The notes beneath the pieces are model-generated. The model had not been told where the DNA came from and did no database searches. It worked only from the letters and a program-made list of their open reading frames with translations. The translations under genes and the position numbers were made by a program. Below are positions 32,771 through 43,989 of a DNA stretch of 64,000 nt, in pieces. Numbering within the stretch: position 1 is the stretch's first letter; each line of letters starts with the position of its first letter. The stretch is from assembly GCA_025200525.1 (NCBI GenBank), contig CM045761.1, forward strand, positions 80,009,551 through 80,073,550, in the 5' to 3' direction. Source of the DNA: Camellia lanceoleosa. Taxonomy: Eukaryota > Streptophyta > Magnoliopsida > Ericales > Theaceae.

Positions 32771-34202
32771 AAAAAGAAAAAAGTAAAGGAAAGGATAGTA
32801 AGAAAGAAAGATTATGTGTTGTCAATAGGCATTTCATCTGGATGTAATGCGCAAAATAGTGTGGATAACTGGTCAAATCAACTTTCGAGCTTTAAAGAAA
32901 TAAAATTGAAATAGGAAAAGGAAGATTGCATTTGTGTTTTACTTTGGTTAATTTGTTAAAGACACAAGTTATGGCTGCACTAGTGCTAAAATGCTGCTAT
33001 CAGGTTTATAACGTATGATTTGGAACAAATGGGCCTTGATGACAGAGTACTCCAATTTATTTTAGGTATGGCTTTAATTAAAATATAATTTGGGACATAA
33101 TTCTTGGTTACGTTTTCCTCTTGTTTGAAGGTTTTATAAGGTCTGAAAGTGAAACGAACTAATAGTATGAATGGAAATAAATTTTTTGTGAAAACTATTG
33201 AGGATATAAATCATCATGAGAACTAATGATTTTGCTCTGTTTTTTGTGTTCAAACTTCAATGTTATGTGTCCTTTTCTCCTAATGATTACTTTGTTTCTT
33301 TGTTTTGTTTTTGTTTTTGTGTTTTTTTCCCTTGCATTTTGTTTATGGCAGCTTGAAGGTTTCACCAATTGTGGTTGCACAGAATGAGAAGATTGATGGT
33401 AAGAAGTTCATTCAAATTCTCTTTGTTTGCTACAAAATGGTACAATTAGATTGTATACGCAATGACTGGATTAGACAGTAATGTTTGATCTACTTTGATA
33501 AGATTTTTGTTTGTTGTGGGGTTTAATCTGCTTCAGTCTGATCTGTTAGGAACAACACCACAATTGCTAGAATCAATTTTTTTTTAATGTTCAAGTATGT
33601 TGATTACATAGTTTTGTTTGAAATATCCTCTTCAAAAATAGGGCAAAAAGGTTCTTATTGATCTGAAATAGTAAATTATGCTTTAAATATTTGGACAATG
33701 CATTACAAGCTAGTTTACAATTTGATGAATTTATTGCAGCAAGGATAACATGTACTCCTGCAACCAATGCTAGTCATATTTTGAGTTTTGTCACACCAGT
33801 TTTCTCGTTTTGTGTAGTTGTTATTATTTATCATAAATTATTGAATAAGATTTATGCAAAGTTTAAAACCAATAATCGTGTGAATTATATTGAATCGCAA
33901 TGAATCGTAAATTGAATCTTGCGATTCACTCAATTTCCGATTCAACACCATGATTCCCATATTTCCAAAATAAATTTCAAACCAATGATGAAGTTTACTA
34001 ACTTTAATAATTGAAATTATAAACTTTTCCAACACTCTGTAATTTTTTTTTGGTCTTCCAACTGATTCATAATTTCCAAAATTATATACTATGTTCAGAG
34101 GAAGTATGTTTGACATCGAGAATCATATTTTAGTGGAATGTTGCACTTTATTTTTAGCTTAAATTTTTTGGTTCTGAGTTGAATTATGAAATGCTTTTTT
34201 TC

Positions 34203-34541
34203 AGGAGTGCTTTGACACTGATTTGGTGTGGGCATGCAGCTTCTATGGTGAATAGAGTATCATGCGATAGGAAATAGAGCGACTCCTCGGTGGCTGAACT
34301 CACTTCAGATACAATTATTGAGGTAATTGCTAATTGGCTTCTCTTCTAGCTGCGACATTTCATTTTGGAAGTTATTTTTATTTTTTGCAAAATTTCTTTT
34401 GTTGTCATGTGAATTCCAGGTCAGCATTGAGATTCTTTTTGCATTTCAACCAATTCCCGTGCAAGCCATTGAATCAACTGGCACTCAAGTACTAGAACAA
34501 ATATTGAGGATTATGCTTCCTTGCTTTATGGCACAGGTTTG
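34203..34541 (+). pseudogene. Captured DUF1997-like gene fragment (two exons)
   Basis: Two pieces join at splice-like borders: an exon ending TTATTGAG|GTAATT at 34322, and one from TTCCAG|GTCAGC at about 34421 to GCACAG|GTTTGT at about 34538. The second encodes VSIEILFAFQPIPVQAIEST then GTQVLEQILRIMLPCFMAQ, which resembles the conserved core of plant DUF1997 proteins (IPV...IE.TG...L.Q.L..MLP.F..Q). The first exon has an in-frame stop. The match is from memory of the family and is the least secure of the three. Confidence 0.5.
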
Positions 34542-35152
34542 TGATTTAGATATTTTCCCCCTTTAAATCAGATTCAAGATGAAACTTGGTTCTTAGGAAA
34601 TTGTCTTTACCTCAAAAATTTGAATTTCTTTAGTCAATTTTAGTTACTTGAGGTTAAATGAATGTTGCAATTTGTCTCATATTTATATGATAAGCTGATT
34701 ATGTTGAATTATATTTATGATCTATAAGCCCACTTGATCAAGTCATTTGCCACATAAAAACAGGATGGTTAGTCTTGTGAGCTTGACAGGTTTCATTTGA
34801 CACCATTTCACAATAAACACAAATTGTATTTCATTTTTTGTGTTATAATAGACTTTCTCCACAGGTATTATTGGGTGTCACACTTCCTGAATTAGATATG
34901 TTGTTGAGTATAATAGGTGCACTGTTGAGGTTTCTTTGATGGTATGTATGGCTAATATCATCTTAAAATTTTTTGTATGGATCATTAGTGCACTTATATT
35001 ACCATTTCAAACTGGGAGGTATAAAATGGAAACTATTTCAAGGTGACATTTCTGTTGCTTTCTTCAACTTTTTTTCTTGGTAAAAAATTGGATTATGAAT
35101 TTGATTTACAAAGGTGAAAGGTTTTATATGGTCTTGGTTTTTGTATATGTAG

Positions 35153-35252
35153 GAAGGTTTGTCACCCTTGAACTTTTATGTTGAGGATGAATTCCATCAT
35201 GCCACTCGTGGTGGAGCTAGAGGTGTCAAATCCATTACCAATTATGTCCTGG
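35153..35252 (+). pseudogene. Captured branched-chain aminotransferase exon fragment
   Basis: Bounded by TATGTAG|GAAGG and TGTCCTG|GTATAT, this reads EGLSPLNFYVEDEFHHATRG then GARGVKSITNYVL. Plant BCATs have EGL..LNLYVEEEF.RA..GG.GGVK.I.NYAPVLKA here, near the lysine- and PLP-binding core. The G-to-R change (GARGVK for GAGGVK) and N(Y)VL for NYAPVL would spoil function. In cells the enzyme catalyses the last step of Val/Leu/Ile synthesis or the first of their breakdown. It is one exon only. Confidence 0.75.
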
Positions 35253-35887
35253 TATATACATTATTTTGTCATTTGAATGTAAAACAGTTGATTAATTTCT
35301 TTGACATCTGAAAATTTACTTGAAAATTTTTTCCTCATAAGCTTGTCTTAACAAATAAATCGGCATACACTATGTGATAGAACACAAGTAATGCTTATGT
35401 TGGAGCTAGCAATTTCATATTATCATAATGTTGAATGAACAAAAAAAAAATGCCACAAGATTATGGCATTCTGTTTTTTAGGCAATTTCTCTACCCATTG
35501 ACATACATTTTCAGAGGTTAAGCTGAGATAGTTTAGTTTGTAGCTCCCATTAATCTGGCTGATTCTTGTTTGTGCAATTGATGATTTTGGATCAAATGCA
35601 ATGTTTGTAGGGTAAGAAGGGATCAGACAATTAACGGAATGTGAATTTTACGAATCTAGGTGTTATAATGAGGGGAAAATGAAGCATTGGTTCTTTTTAT
35701 CTGCTTGTTTACATACCATCACTTTTAGAGTATATTATTTCTGATATAAATATATGAAAAGCTTATTGGCGTGTGTGGTTCAAGAGAGGTTGTCGCCTCT
35801 GAGGTTGATTTCTGATATAAATATATTTTTTTTCAATTATATATTTATTGGGTGTATTGAAGTGTAATGCTTTGTTGTATCATTGCA

Positions 35888-35951
35888 GAGCCAACATGAT
35901 GAGTTGGAGGCAAAGTTTTTCGAGGAGAGAGCATCCTTTGAAGCTAAATAG
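35888..35951 (+). pseudogene. Captured NAP1 (nucleosome assembly protein) exon fragment
   Basis: After TTGCAG the frame reads SQHDELEAKFFEERASFEAK and then TAG. Plant NAP1-family proteins have the same run (IQSQHDELEAKFFEERAALEAKY) in the long helix that forms the histone chaperone dimer. The TAG replaces the Tyr codon that normally follows EAK. Only this exon is recognised. Confidence 0.8.
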
Positions 35952-37830
35952 CAAAGCACACTCCATATTATTATTATTTTTTTATTATTAAAATGAGAGT
36001 ATTAGCAATTTTTATTTTATTTTTTTGTATTAACATAATGTGATTTAAGGTTTTTGTTTTTGGTTATGGAAAATTGGAATACTGACTCAAATTATGGTAT
36101 ATGTTTTGAAAATGGTGATGGATTATAGGTTGGTTGTTATTTATTCTTATTTTTATTTATATTTATTTATGTATTTTTGAGGAAAAATGTTTCCTTTGAA
36201 CAGAAGTAAAAATATCATAATTTTGATTTTTTTTTTGGAAAAAAAAGTAAAGGTGGCGTTTTTATAAAACGTCGCAAAATGACGTCATAATTACGTCATG
36301 GTTAACTCCTCTGACGGAAATAGTTAACGGAAATAGTTAACGGATATAAAGAATTGGTGACGCTTTAAAAAACGACGTCTAAAGTCTATAGTGGCGTTTT
36401 CAAAACGCCACAAAGGTATAACGGCGGCCGTATCAGCGACGAATTTTTGAAACGTCGTCTTATATTTTTGCAGCGTTTTCCTAACCTTTTGCGGCGTTTT
36501 ATAAACACCGCTAATTCTCGATTTTCCTGTAGTGCCACTTCATTAGATTTTTCCAAATCATCATCATCGTCATCTTCATCCTCCTTTGTCATGTCATCCA
36601 CTTCATTTTCGCTATAGCATACACCTGCTGGTTCATGTTTATCAACTTCATTCGAGCTGGGGACCTTCTTAACCTCACTAAACATTATGCATTCATTGTC
36701 AGATGAACTAAGTGGTTGCTCTTCAAAAACCATGCCTGGATGAAGTCTTCTTTTGCATTCCAGATTAATGGTTTATTGATAAAATCCGTACACTGATTGC
36801 AATTCTAACTCTTCCATAGATGAAGGATTTTGGTTGGCAAATGTCCCCTTCCAAACTAAGGACACTTCCCCAAATACTGCCAATCTTATTAAAGGTGTTT
36901 CTATTCCACATACTTAGATGGGACACCATAACATTTGAGCCACACGCACCTATCTTGCTCTGCACGTGTTCCTAGTTCCCCACTCTTTGACATAATCACA
37001 CCAATCCTTGAACCAATCTTTGACCAACGATAGTTTTGAAATCTTTTTTTCTTTTGATGTGAAGGTTAACACTACATCTCTACCTCTTCCATTTCTGACC
37101 ATTACATGCCCCCATCCTTTTTCCTTTAGAGCCTTCTCGATGCCCTACAAAGAGTACTCTGTTTTGAATCTCAAAATCACACTCTCATAGAGCTAGCCAT
37201 GCCCTTCTTCACTCACCTTAATGGTAGTTACATCTTTTCCCATAGGTACACTTACGTCTATTTTTAGAATTTCAACAAATGATCTCTGAAAACCATATTG
37301 GCCTCGTGCATTCCTTCTATAAGCTTCATTTACACCTTTGCTCCCTTTAGGCTGGTTTCTTCTTTGTGCTCCATCTGTAAGTCTATCATACTCTGCCATT
37401 GTTATTTTAAACTCCCTATCCTCTTCACATAGACCATTTGTTTGGACTACAACGTTTGCTGTAACTGAGTAGTCGAAGCTGACAAAACCAAATCTAGTGT
37501 TTGTTGCTTTCCTCTTCTTCTACGATATAAAAACATCCTTCACTATTCCAAACTTTGTGAATAGTATGAACAATGCTTTAGGATCCATATTGAAAGATAG
37601 ATTGTCCACAAACACAGAGACAATCCATTCCTTAGCTTCTTGCTCCATGCTTCTTTCCATCTTCTTTGCTTCACAATGGGGATCCACCCACTTTGCTCCA
37701 TCGAATTTTTAAAAAAAAAAAATCCATGGCCATTTTAGTCAACAGGTTACTTGGAGAGAGAACAAAGAAAATAATCATAAGTATTAGTTAAGACTCAAAG
37801 CAACATTGTAAAGAATTGAACCTAAAAGTC

Positions 37831-38090
37831 ATGTTTGATTCACAAGATTAATAGTAAAGTATTAATAATCCTATTAAATTAGTGTAGTATTCACTATCCA
37901 ATATGATTAATATTCATTGGATTAATAATCCCACCCCTACCCCATTACTAATAATCCTGCAAATTTGTTGGATTAATTATCCGTTGGATTAATAATCCTA
38001 AACCAAAATGTTAAAACAAACATAGGATAATTGGATCCACGGATTACTAATCCCAATCCCATGCTCTAATCCACCCAATCAAACATGCTC
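37831..38090. mobile_element. Small inverted-repeat MITE
   Basis: The ends are catgtttgatt (37830-37840) and aatcaaacatg (38078-38088). Internal ggattaataatcc-type motifs recur in both orientations. The GTTTGATT terminus resembles the Tourist-like MITE at 21823. The duplication is not clear (possibly AAAA-rich), so the edges are uncertain by a few bp. Confidence 0.55.
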
Positions 38091-38176
38091 AAAATGTCTA
38101 AGTTTGTCATTCATTCCAAGATAAACCTCTTTATCACTAAATTACCTATGTCGGTTGCTATTTCAATTCCATATAA

Positions 38177-38356
38177 GGAATGTTTGATGTAATTTAGTGT
38201 AAGCTAAAAGCTACTAATAAAAATGTAGAAGATAAAAACTTCTCTCCCCCAACTTATAAATTATCAACTTTTTCAACTTATTTAGGATATTTATGCATAA
38301 TAAGTTATAAACAGAAATTGTATTAAATAGTTTGATATAGACTCTTAAGCACAAAA
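38177..38356. mobile_element. Left part of Tourist-like MITE split by the copia element
   Basis: GGAATGTTTGATGTAATTTA (38177-38196) is an inverted match to TAAATTACACCAAACAGGC at 55801-55819. The flanking triplets are TAA (38174-38176) and TAG (55820-55822), an almost perfect 3-bp duplication. The copia element lies between the halves. Confidence 0.5.
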
Positions 38357-38779
38357 TATAAATAATTTTATGGTGTTATACATATAACAACCTTCATAAT
38401 CCAAATCGTGAACTACCATGATTTTCACAAATAATATAACATAATGCGGAAAATAAATAACATACTCCGATCAGTTATGTGAAACCTTTGAGTGATCCAA
38501 AATTGATTGAACGTAAACCTTATATCAATATTAGTGGGGAAAATGTTTCTCTCTCTTGACCCTCTTTAGAATATATTATATTCAGAATAATTGATGGGTG
38601 ATCTAAATATATTTTTATAGGTAGAGAGAAGACCAGTTCCCTAATATAACTATAACTCCACTTGCCCATCAAAATAGGAGATTTGGAAACCACTCCATCT
38701 ATTGACCAATCAGATAATAACTTGTCATTCAAAATATGAAACTATAATCTTATTAAATCTATAATTTATATTGCCATAT
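38357..38779 (-). repeat. Copia LTR (left), outer part
   Basis: It aligns by eye with 55314-55730 (ttcataatccaaa.c.tgaac, ggaaaataaataa, gtgatccaaaattgattgaac, accactccatctattgacc). It breaks at ttgccatat, where a CACTA terminus begins, and resumes at 48950. Confidence 0.8.
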
Positions 38780-39790
38780 CACTACAAACATTTTGGTTTT
38801 TTGCTGTCGCAAATACTCATAATGCTATCTCAAAAACTTTTTTGTGACGGCAACTAACTTTTAGCGACGATATATGGGGGGCCACAACAAAGGGCGTTGC
38901 TAAAACGTTTTAGCGACGGCACCATGCCGTTGCCTTTTTTTTTGCGACGGCAAAAGTTGCCTTTTGCGACGGAATTCTGCTATCACCAATAATATGTAAA
39001 AATTTGAGATTTTTTGCGACGACACTGTTTTACCGTTGTAAAAGCATTATTTGAGACTACAAAAAATGCCATCGTGAAAGGGTTTTTATTGCGATGGGAT
39101 ACTTGCCGTCGCTAAAAGATTATTTGAGACAGCAAAACATACCGTCGCTAAAAGATTATTTGAGACGGCAAAGAATACCATCGCAAAAGGTTTTTTATTT
39201 CAACAAAATATGCGTTGTTGCCAATATCTTTTGCGACAGCATTGCCTACGTCGCAAAAAAAAAAAAAAAAAAAACATTTGGTTCTAATGTTTTTTGAGAG
39301 GGTGTGGTGTCGTCGCAAAAATAAATAAATAAATATTAAAAATATGAAAAGTACCTGTATTAAATGAAAAATAACTGAAAAATAAACTAATAATTGCATA
39401 ATAATAATAAAATTCCAGTATAAAAATAACAATTCATCCATAATAAAAATATTCTTGCATTCATAACAACACATCAACAAAATTATCCCACTACATAATG
39501 TTGCATAACACATATATAATGTTTAAATACATAATGTTGTTCACAATTCAAAATAACGTAAATAAAAAACAAAAGTTTTCCTCATGATTCTTTCGTGGGT
39601 AACAAAAACAAAAGTTAGTCACATTCTTCACATGCCTGCATTCCACAAGAAGCAAACTCCTACTCGGGAAATATCTGAAAACAAAAATTAAAAATAATTA
39701 ATGACAATATAATTATGTGTTAATATTTTAATTACAAAAACACATAAAAATTTAACTACTATTTAATTACAAAGATAATTAAGTAAATAA
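38780..39790 (+). mobile_element. CACTA element, 5' terminal fragment
   Basis: It begins CACTACAAACATTTTGG immediately after TAT (a possible 3-bp duplication). 38800-39320 is dense in gcgacggca/tgccgtcgc motifs in both orientations, typical CACTA subterminal repeats. 39320-39790 is AT-rich without a transposase. No matching 3' terminus is found; the fragment passes into a 179-bp tandem array and a truncated LTR, so the right end was lost by rearrangement. Confidence 0.65.
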
Positions 39791-39792
39791 TT

Positions 39793-40410
39793 TTGGCTAG
39801 ACAGAAATTTGACTCTAACTTCCAAATCGGGAACCCGATTCGAGTCTCATCTTCTCCTACAAGTCTCTCGTGCCTAGGCAATCGTGTGTGCCAAGTTTCA
39901 TCCTAATCCGACACCATTTGGTGATTTTGGGGCGTCAACACCTCGAATTTAAGTTTCTTAAGGAACTAGTTTGCCTAGAGTGAAATCCAGCTCTAACTCC
40001 CAAACCAAGAACCCAATTCGAGTCCCATCTTCTCCTACAAGTCTCTCGTGCCTAGGCGGTCGTGTGTGCCAAGTTTCGTGCTAATCTGACGCCGTTTGGT
40101 GATTTTGGGACGTCAACACCTCGAATTCAAATTTCTTAAGGAACTAGTTTGCCTAGACCAAAATCTGGCTCTAACTCCCAAACCGGAAACCCGATTCAAG
40201 TCACGTCTTCTCCCACAAGTCTCTCGTGTCTAGACGGTCATGTGTGCCAAGTTTCGTGCTATTCCGACGCCATTTGGTGATTTTGGTGGCGTCAACACCT
40301 TGAATTTAAATTTCTTAATGAACTAGTTTGCCTAAAGTGAAACCCGGCTCTAACTCCCAAACCGGGAACCTAATTCGAGCCCCGTCTTCTTCCACAAGTC
40401 TCCCGTGCCT
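39793..40410 (+). repeat. 179-bp tandem repeat (about 3.5 copies)
   Basis: Units starting near 39793, 39970, 40149 and 40328 share ctctaactcccaaaccggga, cgtcttctcc(t/c)acaagtctc and gtgccaagtttcgtgctaat, and end with gaatttaaatttcttaaggaac. The last unit is cut after ctcccgtgcct, exactly where the chromovirus 5' LTR begins without its own first 252 bp. The sequence also has the look of a short satellite. No ORF. Confidence 0.85.
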
Positions 40411-41855
40411 AAGCCATTACGAACCGAGCTTGAGTTATAAATTTTAGTTGTGCCGAGCTGGATTTTGACCATAATTCCATTGGGATTTCGGCCATAGTTC
40501 CTTCGCCAAAGTTGTGTTAATTCTTGAGGGCTTTGTGGTGTGTGGTGGAGATCGAGTTTTAACTCTTTTTCATCTTCTCCGTTTGAGCTTCGAATTTGAG
40601 GTAGGGATAACCTACTCCTCTTTATGAGCTTTGTCTTTAAATTTTAGCATTTTGATATGTTGGGGGTTGTTGGGTAATTTTGAGAAAGTTTAGGGGCTTT
40701 TGTGTAATTTTACAAAAGTTGGGGTTTTATTTATAATAAACCTATATGCATGTTTAGCATAGAGAAATGTTAGAAATGGGAATGTATGGGATAAAAGGGT
40801 GTAGTTGAATTATTTATCGCTCACCTAGTTGAAATGTTGATTTTATATTCATTTTGTGCATTTATTTTCTGTTTAGAAATAACTGCTTTGGGCTATCGGT
40901 GGAGGATAGTCTTGATTGTTGTAGACAATGCATGATGATTAGGCAAACTAAAACTAATCACTAGAATGTGTCATTGAGTATGACATTTGAAAGAATACAT
41001 TAACTTTATGTATTGACTGATGATGTGTATAATAATTGTTTATATGCATTGTGTTGTGTTGGAGGAGAGAGGGGATGTACTCCACGGTTTAGGGGAAGAA
41101 AGGGAATGGACCTCTAAACCGGGTGTTGTGTGGGAGAAGAGAGGGGATGGACTCCGTAGATACAGCTCGTGTGCTTGTCTATTGAAGTGTTGATATAGCT
41201 CATATGCTCATCTTTGGAAGTGTGATATAGTTCTTATACTTATCAGTGGGAATGTTGATATAGCTCATATGCTTATCTGATGATGTGTTGATATAGCTAG
41301 TATGCTTATCTATTGTGAAATGAGGAAATGTTTAATATGAGTTCTTGTCATATCGGTTATTTGGTCGTTACGAACCATGGTTATGAATTGAAAATTAAAA
41401 AGGAATGGAAAATGAAACTGTAATGTGATATGAAAGAATGTAAAAGTATTAACCATCTATCAAACTGTTAATCTTTTAGTCATTGTTCATAGCTGGTTTA
41501 GTGTATTTCTCTTGGGTCATTAGCTCACCCTATACTGAATATCATTTTAGTGCACAGTATCATGCCACCTCCAAGGAATAGCTTGGGAGGCTTAAGGCAG
41601 ACAGACTTTATTGTTTTCTTTCGCTTGATGTATTACATGTGGATTCAAGCCAAGGGCTTAATGTGTAATTGAGTTAGTACTCTCTTTTTGTAACCAAGTG
41701 TTAACTTGAAAGTTGTAAGTCTGTAGGGCATTTGTTGTTGTCAACATGTAATACATTTTGTAATGGAATACTCGATGAATAGAAGAATGAGGGTCTTTTA
41801 TATATCAATGCATGTTAAAAGTGATGGGTCTTATGTATTATTTTGAGGCGTGACA
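40411..41855 (+). repeat. 5' LTR of chromovirus, truncated
   Basis: It matches 47492-48949 from taagccattacgaacc to the ..tgaca end. The first 252 bp seen in the 3' LTR (47240-47491), including the promoter motifs, are missing and replaced by the 179-bp array. The element therefore could not start its own transcript from this LTR. Confidence 0.9.
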
Positions 41856-41858
41856 ACT

Positions 41859-41870
41859 TGGTATCGAGGC
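41859..41870 (+). other. Primer binding site of chromovirus (initiator Met type), altered
   Basis: TGGTATCGAGGC, 3 nt after the LTR end, corresponds to the standard TGGTATCAGAGC. The differences fall exactly on the CAG of the consensus, in line with other CAG/CTG-site discrepancies in the window. The unaltered consensus is seen at 59806. Confidence 0.75.
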
Positions 41871-42271
41871 GTCTTGGGTTCAATACTTTAGTGCGTGGGA
41901 AGTGATTAGGATCACAATGGGTTTGTCTCGCTTAATAGAGACTTCTGTGTAGTGTCATATGCTATGTGTTTAACTGATAACATGCTTATGTGATTATGTG
42001 GGTATGGGATTTAATTTCTAGGATGTTGATTGGATCCTTGGGTTTCTGTGAGTCTTGTTAGAAAAGCACTTGATCAATGTTGTTTCTAACCGGAACTCTA
42101 GTAACGCCTCGGGATTATCATTATCCGAAAAGGAAATTCGTAAGTGCTTATGTGTTTATATGCTTACATGGAGTGAATTAAAGTTGTCCATGCATTAGGA
42201 CGTGAGTGTTTAGTTTTGACACGTTTATGAATATGCTAATGTTCTTCGTTTCCTTTATTAGGATGTCAGGA

Positions 42272-43366
42272 TGGGGACGAGGACGTGGTAGGCGTGGTAG
42301 ACCTGGAAGGCAGGAGGTGCCTATACCGGATGAGATTCCTGATCTGAGGAGGAGTTAGCCGAGCCAATGTGGCGAACAGTGGTCAAGAAAGGCGCTTTAG
42401 CTCGAGAAATGGCAGGGGCTTTGAGGGAGTCTATGAATTTGTTGAGGGCGAAGAATCAAGCCCGAGAGAACACCGTGGAGTCAAGGTCTAGTTTTCTTAC
42501 TCGGGAATTTTTGCGGGCCAAACCAGACGAATTCCATGGTGGCCCCGAGCCCAAGAAAGCAGATGAGTGGCTCGAGCAAACAGTGAAGACATTCGAGGTG
42601 CTTCACATCGAGGATAGTGAACTAAGAGTGACCCTAGCTAGTTACTACCTAAAAGGGGATACGGGTCAGTGGTGGAAGTATGCCAAAGGTAGAGTGGTGC
42701 CAACGTGGGAAGCCTTTGTAGTTGCTTTCCAAGATAAGTATTTACCTCCCGCTGTTAGGGAGAGATTGAGGCAAGAGTTCAAAGACCTCAAACAGCTCGA
42801 CATGACGGTAGCCAAGTTCGAGGCAGTTTTCTCTAGTTTATCTAGATTTGCACCGGAGTTGGTGGCAACGGAAGAGCGCCGTTGCATTGAATTTGAGAAC
42901 AAATTGAAAACTAAAATTTTCTTTAAAATTGTTGGGAACATGATTCGAAACTATGACCGCCTTGTAGAGTCGGCGGCATACGTAGAGGTGTCTGTACAAG
43001 CTGAGGAGGAGAGGCTTCGGAGTTCGAGGTCTAGGGGCCAAGAATCTCAAGGAGACTATAGACAGAATAAGAAGCGAGGGTAACTTTTCACCCCAATCCC
43101 AACCACATCAGTCTCGATCGACTTTTCCGGGACCAAGTGCAGGCTCCGGGAGAGGTAGTCAGGGAGGCTTGACTTGTTTTGCATGTGGCCAGCTGGGTCA
43201 CAAGGCTTCGGTTTGCCTGAGAAGGAGGAGAGCAGCGCCATCTTCGGTTCGACCTCAGGACCAGAGTCAGGGCAAGGGCCAGCCTTGGTCTTGTTTTGAT
43301 GTGATGACTGGGCACATGAAGAGGTCTTGCCCAGATTGGGTGCTTTGTCTGGTTCATCTGGTTTGA
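42272..43366 (+). pseudogene. gag: gag of chromovirus with zinc knuckle
   Basis: An ATG at 42272 (MSGWGRGRGRRGRPGR) stops after about 28 codons. The main frame (42367-43083, 238 residues) is the retrotransposon gag domain: FHGGPEPKKADEWLEQTVKT, GDTGQWWKYAKG, FVVAFQDKYLPPAVRERLR and VAKFEAVFSSLSRFAPELV. After a frame change comes CFACGQLGHKASVC (CX2CX4HX4C) at 43178-43219. A second knuckle (CFDVMTGHMKRSC) lacks one Cys. It would build the particle and bind RNA. It is broken by at least two frame changes. Confidence 0.9.
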
Positions 43367-43481
43367 GGCGGGGTTATCGGCCCGGCTCGATCTGTAAGCC
43401 TCGAGGCGATCCGGAACCGTCGTCGATCGAAGGCATGCTCCTAGAGGTGGCAGTGGAGCGAGGGGCGAGCGGCGTGTATCT

Positions 43482-43817
43482 TTGTTACAGCGGGACCTAG
43501 TACCAGCACCGTCAGTTATGAGAGGTAACTTTCTGTTTTGCAATTCGGTTGCTAGTGTGTTGATTGATACAGGTGCATCTCATTCTTTTTATCTCTTTGC
43601 ATTTGCATCTGTGTTAGAGTTGGAGTTAGCACTATTGGCATCTCCTATTTGTGTTGTGTCACCTATTGGGGGTGAGTTGATTTTGAAACACGGATGCAGA
43701 GGTTGTGATATAGAGGTCGCCGATCATAGGCTTCCATTTCCTTTTGTGGTTATGCCCATGAAGGGCTTTGATGTAATTTTAGGTATGGGTAGTTATCGTC
43801 ATACGGGCGGTTATTGA
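43482..43817 (+). pseudogene. Chromovirus protease domain
   Basis: An open stretch of 111 codons contains the retropepsin active site LIDTGASHSF (DTG) and, about 60 residues on, the flap-to-C-terminal motif GFDVILGMG. It ends prematurely in YRHTGGY, after which the link to RT is out of frame. It would cleave the polyprotein. The catalytic Asp is intact. Confidence 0.85.
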
Positions 43818-43989
43818 TTGCTACCGCCAGAGGGTCACTTGTTGTCTTGTGGCGAGTGTTTCCATTTCTTGGGGGCCGGGTTGGTAGTGTTTTGCCACGG
43901 GGTATGTTTCATGAGCGGAGTGAGCTTAGTGGTCTACTTGCTAACTTTGAGAGTAGCGAGTGTGATGAGACCAGTTGTATTGCCGAGGG

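Larger units (their letters stand above)
32182..36534 (+). mobile_element. Pack-CACTA element carrying host gene fragments
   Basis: The termini are CACTACAAGAAAA and, in reverse complement, CACTACAGGAAAA, flanked by a 3-bp duplication CCA (32179-32181 and 36535-36537). Terminal 100-300 bp are rich in cgtttt/aacgtcg motifs (32205-32310 and 36240-36530), the likely transposase-binding subterminal repeats. There is no transposase. The 4.35 kb between holds a gene-start-like region and several AG/GT-bounded exon fragments on the + strand that match unrelated host proteins (separate entries). It interrupts LINE ORF1. Confidence 0.88.
29311..37712 (-). mobile_element. L1-type LINE, interrupted and internally deleted
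   Basis: Minus-strand LINE pieces occur in the right order: ORF1 (37712 to about 30640), endonuclease (30622-30313), then RT C-terminal part (about 30270-29324). Two later elements split ORF1: a CACTA (32182-36534) and a MULE-like MITE (31094-31844). Removing them with one copy of each duplication leaves adjoining LINE sequence. The 3' UTR and poly(A) are absent: the LINE stops at the outer LTR's end. The 5' end is near 37710-37780 but not exactly definable. Confidence 0.8.
30640..37712 (-). pseudogene. LINE ORF1 with RRM and DUF4283-like segments, split by two insertions
   Basis: The N-terminus (37712-37400) contains an RNA recognition motif: FVDNLSFNM (RNP2 position), FTKFGIVKDVFIS and TRFGFVSFDY (RNP1 position). 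Next comes a DUF4283-type region (36970-36750; FNKIGSIWGSVLSLEGD, GRVRIAISVR), then an acidic linker (DDMTKEDEDDDDDDLEKS, about 36590). The frame resumes after the CACTA insertion with ALENGLELTCKNN and continues past the MULE-like MITE. RRM-bearing ORF1 proteins are known in some plant L1 lineages; they would bind the LINE RNA. Frameshifts and stops are present. Confidence 0.65.

Noticed and set aside
34327..34566. A complete small gene in the CACTA element
   Set aside because: The open frame crosses both the intron before 34421 and the donor at 34538; only the exon part resembles a known protein.
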